Positions 33,522 through 45,587 are shown, counted from the stretch's first letter. The stretch is DNA of 64,000 bases from Euglena gracilis (GCA_039621445.1 CP154955.1:36931123-36995122), one strand, 5' to 3'. Translations and numbers: made by a program. The notes: generated from the letters alone by a model not told the origin.

Positions 33522-36500
33522 ATGGCAGCGGAGGCTCAAAACAGCGCCGCGGTGGAGACAGCCTCGTCAATCTCCAAGGGAAGCGGATGGATACATGCCT
33601 CTGTTGGTGTGTTCAATAGGAATGCAAAATGCCCTATGAATCATTTTTGTCTCTTTTTGGTTTCATCATCTTGTGCACAGTCAGGAATTTCACCAACCCT
33701 TGCATTGGTAGGCTGGCTTGGGTGCAGGGGTTTTTTTTTTTTAGTCTTGGACCCCTCCCCTGGGGGGGGGGGTTCCCTTGGACCCCTCCCCCCGGGGGGG
33801 GGGGGGGCAGGGGCTGGTATCTTTTTCGGCGCCAAGACACCGAAAATTTTGAAAGGGTGCTATTTTTGGCCATTTTTGGCCATTTTCGGGCAAAAGTGGG
33901 TGGGTCCCCCAGGACCCCCCTCCTCCCACAGGGGGGGGGCCACCCCAGGGGGTGGGTGGGTGGGTGGGTGCCGACCCCTCCCCCCCCCCGGTCTGAAAAA
34001 AACCCTGCTTGGGTGGGCGTAAATGATGGCGTGGAAATCAGTATTTCCAAACAGCAGAATACCTCCTTGTGCAACCCCCAAGGCCCAGGGAGGCTTAACA
34101 TGGAAGTTCCAAAAGGTGTCATTTTTGTGTTTTTTTTTTCCTTTTTGGAGTGACTCGCCTTTTTGGCCGGGGATCCCCCCTCCTCGGGTGAAGAGAAGTT
34201 TCGGTTGGAGCTTTGCTTTGGGCAGTATTTTGCCCAGTGCGAAGGGCCGTGATTTTTTTATTCCAAAGTCGCCAACAAACCGTTAGCCTTGTTTTTGTGC
34301 GCTCATTTTGGCCAGAAATTGTCAAAAAGAGACCACCCAGGGTCAGACATGTGGGTCAGACAAACCAGTGAATGGGATGGTTCAAACACACCCACCCCTC
34401 CTCATACAGAGTATGACACAACAAGGGTATCGCAGTGGGGAAGGCTGGGTTTGATTTACCCCGGGTGCGCCTGGTTGGCCAATAGGTCCGAAAAGGGGCA
34501 AAATGATTTCTGCCTTGGCCTTTTTTTTTCACCATAGGGGTTGGCTCTGAGTGCCTTGGTGGTGGGACCCCCTCTCCCCGCAGGGTGGGGGTCGGCGACA
34601 CCCTAAAATCCAGCCAGGGGAAGCTGATTGATGATTTCGGTTTTTATATGCGTTCTTGGGGTGCCAGTGGTTGTTTGGAAGTGAAGACCGTAATGCACCT
34701 TTTGTTGTCACGCAGCGATGAACAAGGCCAACAGCTCGCAAAGCACCCCCAAGCAGCGCCACCTCAACGGGCAAGCACCTCTGGTGATGCTGGGCTGCTG
34801 GGCGACACTGAGCGATGCTGGGCGGTGCTGGATTTTTGGATACCAGAGGTGGGGTTCTGATACTGGGCAATGCTGGCCGACATTGGCATTTTTTCCATCC
34901 TTTACAGAATTAAACCCATATTTGGGATTAATGAGCTATCATTTTCCTCAGATCTCTCATGTTGCACTCATTTTGGCCATTTTTGGAGCAATTTTGTGAT
35001 AATTTGAGGAAATCTTGGGGCTCATTTGGGTCAATATGAGCAATTCTTATGGTCTTATAGGCCATTGTATGCCATTGCATCTCTGCATCCATTCACTGCA
35101 TCGACGCCAGTATCTGCATCCACCCCATGAATGCCGCTCCAAGGCTGTAACAAGAAAGGACCAAGAGGGGAAGAAGCTTGTGATGGCTAAAACGGCCAAC
35201 AGTGAATGAATTTGGCAACAGTGACCAAAAGCAAGAGTGGGCAAAGTGGGCAAATGGTCAAGGGTGGACAAGAGTGGATGGAGTGGATGCAGGTGACGTT
35301 GTGGATGCCGTGGATGCAGTATTTGACTGAATGCAGGCATTAGAGGTGCACCACCAAGGGCTTCAAAGGCGATGCCGGGCTATGCCGGGTGATGCTGAGC
35401 CCCAGGGCATGGCTGACCAGAGGTGCTTGTCAACGGCCTGAGCGCGGAAAAATGGGCCGCCTGTTTCCAGGCGGCCCGGAATCGCAGGCCTTGCTCTGGG
35501 GTTCCTCCGCCACCGCAACACGCGCCTGAGTCCGCCCGGGAAAAGCGTGAAGCACTTGTGCAGTGGATGGCGGGCAGGGCTGAAGGAAACCAGATGGGGC
35601 GTAACCGGGGTCAACGCCCCCGACCTCCTCATGGGTTGGGGTCTGATCCCCCACGGAGCAGTGTCATGGTGGATGGGAGTCCCCCCCCAACGTCCGGGGG
35701 AGGGGGGGGTCGGCCCCCCACCAGGCGTTCCCGTTCAGCCCTGGTGGCGGGCATCACTGGGCCAGACGAGAAGGGTGACCCGGTGGATACAAAGGTGGAC
35801 ACCGCCTTGATTGAGCGCCTGAGCGTTCGCGACAGGTGTGTTTCCACATCGATGGGTGCAGTGCCACACTGATCGGCACAGGGAAGCTGTGCATTGTTCG
35901 AGAGGGAGACTGGCGTGCGACTCTGAAGCTTGTTGTGTGTTTTCTGTTTGGCAACTTTTCACAGCAATCGGGAGACAGTGTGCGTGCACTTCAGGTGCTC
36001 CATCTTTCCCCCTGCCTGGTGCCCGGGGGGAGGATTGTGGCGACCCGCAGCGAAGTAATGGCCCGAGCTGGGACCCCTAACCCTCCCCCACCCTCCCACC
36101 CTCACACGCCCTGGCCACTACCCATTTCGGGCCATATGCACTCGCCAGAGAGGTCCATTAGGGACGGGAAGTTTTTTTCCCCTTGAAGGGCCTTAAGGAC
36201 CGCCTTAGACTTTTTAGGGACTACCAACAGCCGATCCTTAACAAAAAATCATTTCCTGTCCCAGCACATTCAACGGAAAATCAACCGGAAAAATGGGCAA
36301 CAGAGACCATATTTCGGCAAAAAAAAACGGTTCGATTTCGGGGGGTAAAGTGATTTCTGGCAGCGTTGCGCCATCGTCCATCGTCCATCGTCCATCCGCC
36401 CAAAGCGATAAAAAAAAGCGTTTTTTTTTGACTTTTTAATTTTTGGCCCCATTCGATCCCCGGACCGCCGTGGTGCCCGCAGCCCGTTCCCCGTTTCGGT

Positions 36501-36707
36501 CTCCCCAGAGCGGCGGTGCCCCGGCTGGCCCGGCCCCCGGGCCGCGACCGGGCGACCAACACCGAGCCAGGCCCCCCGGATGGGGCGGAAGGGGGGCTGC
36601 AGCAGCTGGCCCAGCGGCTGGCGGCCGCGCTGGCGCTCGCCCGGGGGGAGGGGGGCGAGGGGAGCAGCCCTTCCTTCCTGAAGAGTGGAGGGAGATGGGC
36701 GGAGTGA
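33522..36707 (+). CDS. Candidate spliced gene, unknown product
   Basis: A phase-consistent model: ATG exon 33,522-33,606 (begins MAAEAQNSAAVE), optional exon 34,716-34,783, then 35,421 (or 35,423)-35,600, 35,739-35,835, 35,965-35,994 and 36,509-36,707 with stop TGA. Without the optional exon this gives 196 aa. Third positions are GC-rich in the last exon. Segments look like real protein (GLSAEKWAACFQAARN; DTALIERLSVRD; LQQLAQRLAAALALARG) with a disordered Gly/Pro part. The 30-nt exon is the weakest link. No domain recognised. A dispersed MITE lies in the first intron. Confidence 0.35.
33725..34006. mobile_element. G/C-rich MITE-like repeat, dispersed copy
   Basis: Same plan as the palindrome copies. 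A GGGG-T-run start and TCTTGGACCCC are followed by G/C tracts, a CGGCGCCAAGACACCGAAAA near-hairpin, GGCCATTTTTGGCC, GGGTCCCCCAGGACCCCCC, and an end of GGTCTGAAAAAAACCCT. Being outside the palindrome, it shows that the family is dispersed. No coding capacity. Confidence 0.5.
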
Positions 36708-36904
36708 GGGTAGGGGAAGGGAAGGGAGGTAAGGGTCATCTTGCGGGGTGATTGCAAGGGGATGCGCATAGGTGTCAGAGAATAAAGCACGTTTACCTTG
36801 GGCCCCAAAGTGTGGGAGTGAAGCCATGATAGGTGAATGGACGGACTTGTTGCAAAAAATTTAGGACCGGCAAAGGTCCAACAGGTGTTGGACATTTGAG
36901 ACGT

Positions 36905-37200
36905 TACAAAAAAAAAATTCATTTAAAAACGGAGGAATTATTCGGGGGGGGGGTCCCGTTGGGGGGCTAGAAGAGTGTCCAAAAAGGATAGTCAGTGGGA
37001 CATGGGGGCCCTTTGGATGTCATGGGGGATAGACGGGTGTGGAAAAGTGAGATCAAATCTCCTGGACATCTTGGGATCATGGTCAATGGTTGGAGCAAAT
37101 AAATCCGTTGACATGACACCAAAAAGGATAAAATAAAGGATGTTTTAAAATGGAAAAAACAAAAGTTTTCAGACAGTGGTGAGCTATTTGAGGGACGCCG
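36905..37200 (+). pseudogene. Diverged duplicate of a DIRS-like RT fragment
   Basis: Matches 37,725-38,125 in order: ATTCATTTAAAAA, CGGAGGAATT, poly-G with GTCCCG, GGATAGTCAGTGG, GGGCCCTTTGG, GAGATCAAATCTCCTGG, and AAAACAAAAGTTTT..CAGACAG. It is shorter and more decayed, with no usable reading frame. It represents a second ancient insertion or a local duplication. Confidence 0.5.
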
Positions 37201-37420
37201 GAAGGAATTGGGGATAGTAGGAGTGAGGGAGTGACCCCGGCCAGGGGTGCTGGCTATGGTTAAAAGAGGTGTGGAGGAATGGATGTTGGGACGAAAAGTT
37301 TGGTAGGTATATTGGAGAGTGGGTGGTGGATGGCAAGCACATCAGGGCATGTTAGGATTTGGAGCATGGTGGAGTCAAAAAACTGTAAATGTTTTTGTGT
37401 CCACTTCCTTCTGCGTCGAG

Positions 37421-37567
37421 GCGGAGCGGGTGAGGGCGGAGGAGGAGTACCGTCGGAAATTGGCGCTGCTGGACAGGTGGGCCGGCGAGGTGGATTGGAT
37501 GCAAGCCGGGGCATCCGCATCGACCGGTGTTCAATCAAAAGCAGCGTTTCGACTCAAATGTCAGTAA
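37421..37567 (+). CDS. Orphan exon related to the exon at 46,443
   Basis: After a CTTCTGCGTCGAG acceptor the frame is open to a stop at 37,565-37,567. It contains AEEEYRRKLALLDRWAGEVD then WMQAG, clearly similar to AEEEVRRQLAQLDRLQAG in the three-exon gene at 46,443-47,177. Flanked on both sides by retroelement fragments. It may be a gene exon with the donor at GGCGAG|GTGGAT, or a pseudogene fragment of a paralogue. Confidence 0.35.
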   Translation, partial: AERVRAEEEYRRKLALLDRWAGEVDWMQAGASASTGVQSKAAFRLKCQ

Positions 37568-37605
37568 AAACCATGAACTGAAGGAGACCTGTTTTTCTTG
37601 CTTTG

Positions 37606-37735
37606 GGCTAGCTAGTGGAAAGTTTTTCCAGTGACCGGCGAAGCCGGAAAAAAATTTGGTCCCCCAAAGCTGGCCAAAAATGCCCATTTTTTGGACATTT
37701 TGGATTTGTTGGGACAAAATCAGCCAAAAAATTCA
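37606..37735. repeat. Dispersed repeat, copy 2 (GCTAGCTAGTGG unit)
   Basis: Second copy of the 28,152-28,290 repeat. It lies directly before a degraded DIRS-like RT fragment, so it may be part of a larger element. Confidence 0.5.
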
Positions 37736-37869
37736 TTTAAAAAAACGCCGGAGGAATTTATTCTTGTCGGGGGGGGGGGGGTCCCGCATCCCCCCAGGGG
37801 TCTGGCTAGTCCATTTTCCCAGTGTCCAGCAAAATGGATAGTCAGTGGACCCCCTCGGGGGCCCTTTGG

Positions 37870-38430
37870 CAAAACCCTGGTCATGGCAAAAAGGCAGATA
37901 GCTGCCATGTTGGGGAAAATGAGATCAAATCTCCTGGCCCTGCTTTTTTTTAAGGGATCATTGTTCTCCAATTTTCTGGTGGAGCACCCGCACTCCAAGA
38001 TCCTTGGGAGTCGAGTCCAATCCAATCACCCAACCTCACAGGGGATAAAGGGAGAGTTAAAAGAAGTCAGATGTCTGCTGGGAAATTGGTCAAGAAAATT
38101 ATTTGTGAAAAAAAACAAAAGTTTTGCACTCAGACAGCAGCAGCCTGGGCTGGGGGGAGGTGACCCAGAATCAAGCAATTTGTTTAAGAATACTGGAGTG
38201 ACAAACAATCCATTCGCATAATTGTAAAAGAGCTCCTGGCTGCAGAGTTTGCCTGTGTGTGGACAATCACGTAGTCTTTTTATTACCTGAGCAGGGTGGA
38301 CAAAAACCCTGTGACAGGATTTTGTAGCCGTTTTTCTACTGTCTCATCAAAAAGAATTTCACCCTGTAGGTGAGGTGGTCCCCTCCGTCCAATGCTTGGT
38401 AGAATCCCTCAGCAGATGTTCAGTTTGATC
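37870..38430 (+). pseudogene. Degraded DIRS-like RT/RNase H fragment
   Basis: Translated pieces match the RT-connection and RNase H part of elements 1-3 in order: MAKRQIAAMLGKMRSNLLAL, NFLVEHPHSK, IKGELKEV.CLLGNW, ALRQQQPGLGGG, IIVKELLAAE, VDNHV, and a remnant of the WVPS.ECLADPISRW block as W.PPSNAW.NPSA. Stops and frame changes throughout. Too decayed to be mobile. Confidence 0.75.
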
Positions 38431-38669
38431 AATGGGAAGCAGGTGCATACTGCTCGACACATCACAAAAAGAAGTGTTTGAAACTCCAAATTTTACCAAA
38501 TTTGTTTTCCAGAATCAACATTCTGCCAAAATTCCACCAATTTTTTTACCTTATTTTTTGCATAATTTTTGTCCACCCTGTATTTGTTCTTGGCTTCATA
38601 CAGTTGCGAAGCCGCATTGTTTTGGTGCCCGCTTGAGGGGTGCTCGAATGCTCTGCTGCTTGTATGCAG

Positions 38670-39705
38670 GTATTTGGAGCAGTTCTGGGAGGAGACGAAG
38701 CATTTCGTTGATAATTCTTGGGAGGAGCCTCTGGCAGCTGTCCAGGATTTGACAAAAGCAGGGCTCTTTCCCAAGAACCGGTGTCAGGATTTTTTTCAAG
38801 AATTGGCGACCCGGGGTGAGGGTGAGTGTGTGTTGTGTTTTCCTCTATTTTCGGCACAATGTGCGCAAAAAAATTGGAAACCCCAAAATGGGTCCTCCCG
38901 AGCCTCCCCTCCAGGTGATGGGTGTGTGGGTCCCGTCCCATAGAGGTCGCAAAACCTCTCACCAGTGCAGAATTGCTCATGGATAATTTTTTTTACAAGA
39001 CAATATTCAGACAAATCGTTTGAGGCAAGGATAAAAATTTGGTTATTTAACCCTTCTGCTTTGATTTTTTTTTGAAATGAAGTTTATACTGCCACCATGG
39101 TGGTTGATTCGTTGATGGATTGATTGATTTTAACGGGAAAGAAGTTGACGGTTCAAGTGGGGAAATAGGAATTTCGTTTTGCTTGTATTATTTATCTTGT
39201 TCTTCGCATTTGTTTGGCCCAGGTTTGGGGATTTTGGCCCAAATTTGATCACGATCACGGGTGTTCAGGGTCGGCGTTTGCAACGTCACGCTTGCCAGAA
39301 AACGTCGCAAAAGTTTCCAATCAACTTTTTTGTAACACCCACCCCCTTCACAATTCATTTTTAACCCCAATCGATGTCCATTCCCTGCAGCTTTTATTAT
39401 TTCCCCAACGCACGGCGATGGGGTTATGTGGGGCGTTCGACCTTGTAAAAAAATCGCCGACCATACGACCCCTCGAGTTGCCCAATCGATCACGGGGTCC
39501 GACCTATCGGTTCGCCACTGCAAATCCTGCAGTTTGCTTCGATGGCGGCGGCGGTGAGGCGTTGCCGACCGACCCCCGCCGGTGGCCCTCGACCCCGCCC
39601 AGGGATGCCTTGGGTTCGACCCGCCCCGCGCCGCGCTGCCCCGGCGCATCTCTGGCCGCGGCGGCGGACCGCAGCCGGGCCGTCCGCGAGACGCCGCCGC
39701 TGCAG
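38670..39705 (+). CDS. Candidate two-exon piece of an unknown gene
   Basis: Exon 38,670-38,821 lies between a TGTATGCAG acceptor and a GAGG|GTGAGT donor. It encodes an acidic helical-looking segment (YLEQFWEETKHFVDNSWEEP, then LTKAGLFPKNRCQDFFQEL). Exon 39,533-39,705 follows in phase after CAAATCCTGCAG and ends at CTGCAG|GTCCAG. It is very GC-rich at third positions (CFDGGGGEALPTDPRRW). Both ends of the gene are missing. Other frames over the second exon are also open, including a 171-codon one, so the frame choice rests on phase and codon bias. Confidence 0.35.
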
Positions 39706-40609
39706 GTCCAGTGCGCCTCCGTGCATTGAATGTCGAGTGGCCGAATGTCTTGCGGTGCAGAAGTCAACGATGAGGGGAAGCCCACCGGCCAAACATCGTG
39801 GTCCTGTGTCTTTAGGGTTCTCTGGATGATTCTGGTGGACGTGCTGCGCCCTTTTTGCATGCCGCTCAACGTAGTTTCAATGCCGTCGAACTGAGTATGT
39901 TCCCGTTCTCTCAATTCCCCCTCTAGATCAATCCAATAAGATGCTCCCCTCTGGTTTTAGTCTGACCAAAGTCTGAGGAATCCAAATTTGAGCCGACAAG
40001 ATGGCCACCATAAATTTCCACCAACCTACCCGAAACAGTCATCATCACCATAAATGAATATGGAGGGAGGAAAACCTTGAATTGAATTTTTCTTTTGATC
40101 AACAAGCAGGCATGGTTAGTTGTTGTTTAGTAGTTAGTAGTTGTTGAAATCAGGCTCTCTATCTTGTGCTCAGTTTTGGCTTCCTCCAGAAAATTTTGGG
40201 TACATGAGAAAATATGCAGGCCCAGGGAGATGTTCCGGCCCGGAATAAACCAGAATAAACCGGAATAGTGAAAACCGGAATAAATTGGAATAACCGGAAT
40301 AAAAGTGTCAGCCAATGGCTTGAAAATTTGCAAGGCACAAAGGCAATGAAGGTGTAGTATGATATATTTTCAGGTTTCAAATCACAAGAGCAACAAAAAG
40401 AGCGCAAGCGTAGCACAATCGCCACTTGATATCAGGAGCACACCTTCATTTTGTCTGTTTCCCACCCTGGTTGAATGCATTTTTTGTTTGGATTTTGTCC
40501 CCACTTGTGGGGCTGTACTTAATGAATACAATATCAACGCTGATACTTTGAGGGCAGGGATCCCGTTGGACAAAGCGAATCATCTTTCAATCAGGGGGTA
40601 ATAACACTC

Positions 40610-41190
40610 TTAGGTGGCCTAACTTGCACTTAGGTTTTGATTTTTGCTTTGCATTTAAGCGCAACGTTGCATTCTTTTTGAAACCCGGTGGTCAAACCCA
40701 CCCTTTTGGCCCTCTGGTTCCGCAGGGACCCTCCACGGTGGCACGTCCATCATTTGCGGTTGTTGGGACCCAGGAAACAGGCACTTTTAGTCTTTTTAAG
40801 CCTGTGCTCCATTTTGAAAAAGGTTCAAACCCCGGGTTTGAACGTGGGACACGTTTCGGCGCAACAGCCATGCTAATTTAGAATTTTAAAAATTGTATTT
40901 GTATGCGCTGTGGCGCAATATAACTCTGAAATTTGCATTCTACATGAGCGTAGAAATTTTCGGCGACCAAAAATTGGAGGTAGGAGGGGGGTCCCCCCAC
41001 CCCCTTCCAGTTTTGGAAGGGGCTCCCCCCACTTCCCCCAGAGATTCCCATACAACCCTGGGGTAGGGAGACACTAATTCGGACTGCCCTCAACCTCAGG
41101 CTTTGGTGTTCGAAAACGGAACTTTTTTGCAAGGTTGCGCGTCGGCGCAATGTTAGACTTTCAAAGCCAAGTGCGAGTTAGGCCGCCTAA
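40610..41190. mobile_element. Short (581 bp) member of the TTAGGCGG TIR family
   Basis: Ends are TTAGGTGGCCTAACTTGCACTTA and, inverted, AAGTGCGAGTTAGGCCGCCTAA. The first 220 bp match the subterminal part of the 2 kb elements (for example the AAACCCGG ... GGGACCC ... CCTGTGC landmarks at 14,140-14,270). It also keeps GCGCA palindromes near 40,667, 40,905 and 41,135. Probably an internal-deletion derivative. No coding capacity. Confidence 0.7.
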
Positions 41191-41616
41191 AACATTCGGC
41201 GGGACAGTTTTTGGGAAGAAAAAAGACAGCAGTTCCAGGGACCTGCCTCAAGAGAAAAACCCGAGCACCAATTTTCATTGGCTTTTTTTTTCCGAAAAGG
41301 CCGGGGTCTGCTGTGGTGTGTAGACCCGCATCACCAAGTGCAAAGTGACCATTTGGCTGGGCGGGGCCACCAGGCAAGCCCAACGTTTTTCTTTGGGTCC
41401 AAGTCATGGGTTCACTTGCAACCCTGCGGAAAAGTGTGCATGTTTCTCTTTCCCAAACCCACCTATTTTTCCCCATACAACCACCTAAAAATTGGCCTTT
41501 GAAAAAGAACACTTTTGACCAAACACCATGAAGTTTTTTTTTTTGAGTCCTTTTTTGAGTTTCCTCAAATTCCGGGTATATATTTTTCTTATCGATCGGT
41601 GACATTTGATTGGTAG

Positions 41617-42414
41617 TTTCTGGGTCCATGAGAGAAAAAATTCTTGATGAGTACAAAGTTTTGCATCCAAATAAGATTGGCATTACTCCTCTTCTCAGGT
41701 ATGACCGCCAGTTCTCCTTCTCACTCAGGGGTTCTTTTCACCCTCGTGTGTCCCGGGGTTCATCGCAGGCTGGGCGGATGTCCATTGACATGGGTCGAAG
41801 GGGAATAGTTCTGCCTGCTTAGCCCCAGGGGGTTGGCACTGAAAGCTGTCCCCCCCCCAATGGCGAAATGCGTGTCGTTTTGACAGTGGGAAAGGCCCTG
41901 CCCCATCCCCCTCTGGAACAAATGCAGCATATGATTGAGAGGAAGCTGCTGGCCAGCGCCGTCCTGGCCGGCTCCTGCCCGGTACCTGTGCCCCCCCCCC
42001 CGGTTGTGGTTGTCATGGTTTCAAGGTTGTTTCGGGGTTTGAGGGGGGAGTTTGTTTTGGCAGGGCAGTGGACAAGGGAAGTCCCCTGGGCTCCGACATA
42101 ACAGGCCAGTAGTGGAAGCCAGAAGGCAACACACAAACAGCCACAATAAACAGGGGAATTGTTTCAACAGTCTCACATGTCTGTTGTTTTCGATCGGTCT
42201 CCATTTATTCTCCCCTCTCCAGCAAAGCTTGACAAATGGAACAGGCATCCTTCCCATCTTTTCCTTTGCTGTGCATTTGAACTGTGCAGCTCGGGTCCGC
42301 TCTTTTCCAAAAACACTCATCAGAACAGATGGCTTTCTCCCAGCCAGCACTCCAGGAACATCGTCTCTTTTCACACCAAACATTTTTGAAACAGCAGAGT
42401 GCCAAGCCCACTAA
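41617..42414 (+). CDS. Cluster of orphan candidate exons
   Basis: Three blocks: 41,617-41,698 (SMREKILDEYKVLHPNKIG, donor CTTCTCAG|GTATGA, though the frame also stays open to a stop at 41,822); 41,887-41,981 (PLEQMQHMIERKLLASAVLA, donor CCCG|GTACCT); and a block from 42,223 after TCCCCTCTCCAG that is open in more than one frame. The second and third can be joined in phase; the first and second cannot without another exon. No domain recognised. Confidence 0.25.
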
Positions 42415-44214
42415 GAATGGCCCCTCTCTTCTCAGGAAGCCCATGCTGAAGAGCTGCGGATTGCAATTGTGGGTGAGGCAGGAAGGTCCCTGATGTGCCT
42501 CTACCCATATTGGGTCAGTTCACAAATATATTTTTTAAATTCTTCCAGAACAGAGAAAACAGCCAGAGCAACAAGTGAAATTTATCTGGATCTTCCGATT
42601 CATCTTCTTCATCAGTTGCCGAAATTCGAATTCGAAATTTTTTCCATTTCAAGCATCTTTTTTTGCCAATCATATTTTCATCATCAGGTGCTTTTTTTAA
42701 ATACAAAAAAATAGACGTTTGGCTAGAGGGAAGGGCGTCCGGCCTCAGCTTTGGCTTTTGGGGCCCGTTACCGTCGCATTAGCATGCATCTGCCAAGAAT
42801 ACTAAAAGGGGAGGCATTTGTCACACGGGTTCTTCCAGCCCACTCCACTGTCGACGCGAGCTCTTCTGCCGGCAACCATGGCTGCCTGACAGTGCTCTTG
42901 AGAGTGCTTTGTGGTCCAGTGGGGCTGCTACCTTCCCCGGCCCCGGCCCTGACCCACCAGGGGTGCCAGCAGGATGGCCCCCGGAGGCCCCGCTGAGCCG
43001 AGCCATGCCGTTCGGGAGGTCTGCCCCACTCTATCCAGTCATCCACACACAAATGCCCAAGTTTTTATTTGATCCAGCCACAAAATGCCCAAGTTTTGTG
43101 ACGATAGTGAAATCCCACACACCCGATATCATTTTAAGAGATTTTGTTCCCGAGCCCTTTGGCTACTGATGTGTGCAAGAGGGCTGATAAAAAACAACCT
43201 GCAAAACGCATTTCTGCTCAAAGAAGACAGACTCAACAAATGAACAATTTTGTCTCTAAAACTCTATTTTTTGGCCCTCCTTGTTAGAATTTGATTTCAC
43301 CTTATTTTTGTAAATCATTAACATCTTCTCAAACATTGCTGGTGGATTGCTGTTTTTGCATAAAGGAGCAGATGTAAAATTACAAAGGAACATCACAATT
43401 AAATAAATTTGTAGCTCGCTTTTAAGTAACATTTGAGTGATTTCCATTGGTGAATATCACCACAAGGCGCTTAAAAACCCCAGCACCACTGACTCCCCAG
43501 GTGTATTATTTGGTGCGGGCAATTCAGCTGTCAATTCTTTTCATTTGCCTCAGGTTGTATTTTTCAAAAAAAAAAAAGTATGTTTTCCTCTTTTATTTAT
43601 AGACCTTCTTGGAGGCGGTTCTACCATTTTGTGCCAACAGTTAATTTATTGGTGAAAATTCCTGGATGATGGGAGGGCATAGGTCCAAATGGGTAAATTT
43701 AAAAGCGCAACGTAAAGAAAGGCCCTCCAAATCAGCATCAGACATTTCAATCCCATTATATTTGATAAACAAAAAAGTATAATTGTGTGGCAAAGGGCCA
43801 TGGAAAATACCGTGTGTGACATGGTTTGTCGAAAATTTTGTCAAGCGGTATTGTGAGTCATTTTGATGGTTGGTATTTGGCCAATTCCAACCTTTCGAAC
43901 AGTTATTGTACCGACCGACCACAGCTGAACAAAAAAGTTCCTTTTTTGTATATATTATATACAAAAAAGTTCCTTTTTTGTGTATATTATATGTTATATA
44001 TTGCATATATTTTTAATATTTTTGTGTGTGATGTGTGGAATATATTATTTTTTTTTATTATGTGAATGAGATATTTTTGTGCATATATTTTAAGTTTTGC
44101 ATCTGATGAACAGTTGTATTTTCTGGTGAATGGTTGGATTGTAGTAACCATACAGGTTTTCAATTTCAATTTTTCTGCTTGCTCATCCACCCAGCACCAA
44201 AGTTCAAAAACTTT
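42415..44214. other. AT-rich stretch, no confident gene
   Basis: Contains a possible small exon (about 43,435-43,553, LFGAGNSAVNSFHLP before CCTCAG|GTTGTA) and a tandem 32-bp duplication at 43,931-43,993. The rest shows no supported feature. Confidence 0.4.
43931..43993. repeat. Tandem duplication of a 32-bp AT-rich unit
   Basis: Two adjacent copies of a unit starting AAAAAAGTTCCTTTTTTG followed by an AT-rich part. Each unit is internally near-palindromic (AAAAAAGTTCCTTTTTT). Confidence 0.7.
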
Positions 44215-44406
44215 TTTCATCACCACCTAAAATGCATAAATGAAATGATTTTTCTGCCAAGAAAATTGTCTGAATTTCAAGATATTTTGGCAAAATACCT
44301 CAAAAGAATTGGAGAAACGGTTGACAGTGAGACATCCAGTCCAAAATTATTTGCACGTGTCTGCCAATGGATTGTCACAACAGCATTGACACCCGTTTTC
44401 CTGTGA
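44215..44406 (+). CDS. Candidate AT-rich terminal exon
   Basis: An open frame ending in TGA at 44,404-44,406 encodes a helical, protein-like segment (FLPRKLSEFQDILAKYLKRI, then LFARVCQWIVTTALTP). The upstream part is more intron-like. No acceptor was fixed and no family recognised. Confidence 0.22.
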   Translation, partial: FHHHLKCINEMIFLPRKLSEFQDILAKYLKRIGETVDSETSSPKLFARVCQWIVTTALTPVFL

Positions 44407-44503
44407 ATTTTCAACAGATCAACCACATATCAAAATGTGGAGTGTGCACATAGCTCAACTGCCCACGATCAACTTCCTGAAGGTGTGCTTTGTTTGTGGT
44501 GTA

Positions 44504-44570
44504 GGTGTGGGTGTGGGTGTGGGTGTGGGTGTGGGTGTGGGTGTGGGTGTGGGTGTGGGTGTGGGTGTGG
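44504..44570. repeat. (GGTGTG)n hexanucleotide repeat
   Basis: Eleven units of GGTGTG with GGG runs spaced by TGT on the plus strand, which fits the canonical G-quadruplex pattern. Derived ORFs of Cys/Gly or His/Pro repeats are artefacts. Confidence 0.9.
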
Positions 44571-44900
44571 CGGATGGGTGGGCGGTGTGTTGTGTATAGG
44601 TTGTAGCAGTGGGACACGAGCGACATCTTGTTCAGAGTGAGAAATTTGCATGTTGTTTTTGCCGCATTGCATCTGAATTTCGTAGCTCAAGCCGATGGTG
44701 TATGCAGCCAGGATGTGTTTGTGATTTCTGTTTTATCCTATTATCCCCCCTTTTTACATTACAACATCATTTCTACACACATTTTCATCTAAATTCCCAA
44801 TCCCTCCATCCATGCATACATAAATATGTCATACATACATACAAACATATTTCATACATACATGAAGACATACATGCACACATGCATGCATGCACACATA

Positions 44901-44968
44901 CATCCATCCATCCATCCATCCATCCATCCATCCATCCATCCATCCATCCATCCATCCATCCATCCATC

Positions 44969-45000
<32 letters not shown>

Positions 45001-45176
45001 CATACATACATACATACATACATACATACATACATACATACATACATACATACATACATACATACATACATACATACATACATACATACATACATACATA
45101 CATACATACATACATACATACATACATACATACATACATACATACATACATACATACATACATACATACATACATC
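44901..45176. repeat. (CATC)n-(CATA)n compound microsatellite
   Basis: About 70 bp of CATC repeat passes directly into about 205 bp of CATA repeat, flanked by degenerate CATA units on both sides. All six frames give repetitive pseudo-ORFs. Confidence 0.9.
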
Positions 45177-45587
45177 ATACATACATATATACATACACAC
45201 ACATACATACGTATATACATATGAAAATGCACCGGAAAAAAGTGGTCCGAATTGTTAAAATTTCTCTGCAAGATAGGTGAAAATGACATCAGCATCAGCA
45301 TCAACAATCCTTGTCAGAAGAAACCGCAATTTCAAAAACGATTGATATGATTTTTTTGCATTTTCCAAAATTTCCAAAGACCTTTTGTCGATTTCCAAAA
45401 AAAATCCAGATTTGAAGTTTTTTTTTGGAAATCGGCAGTTTTTTTAAAAAGAGAAAAGCATAATTGTTCTTTTTTGGGGGGTGTTTGTTTGTTCAAGAAA
45501 TTTTATTTTGTTTTTGGCCTTTTCAAAAACATTGTTCTGTTTTGTTTTCTAAAGAGAATAAGCAAAATAAACGTCAACCCTGGTTCC

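Noticed and set aside
39188-39649. 153-codon minus-strand ORF
   Set aside because: Overlaps a plus-strand exon candidate with proper splice sites and phase; no protein features, and the open frame is likely due to composition.
44785-45307. CRISPR-like regular repeat
   Set aside because: It is a CATC/CATA microsatellite without spacers, in a eukaryotic context.
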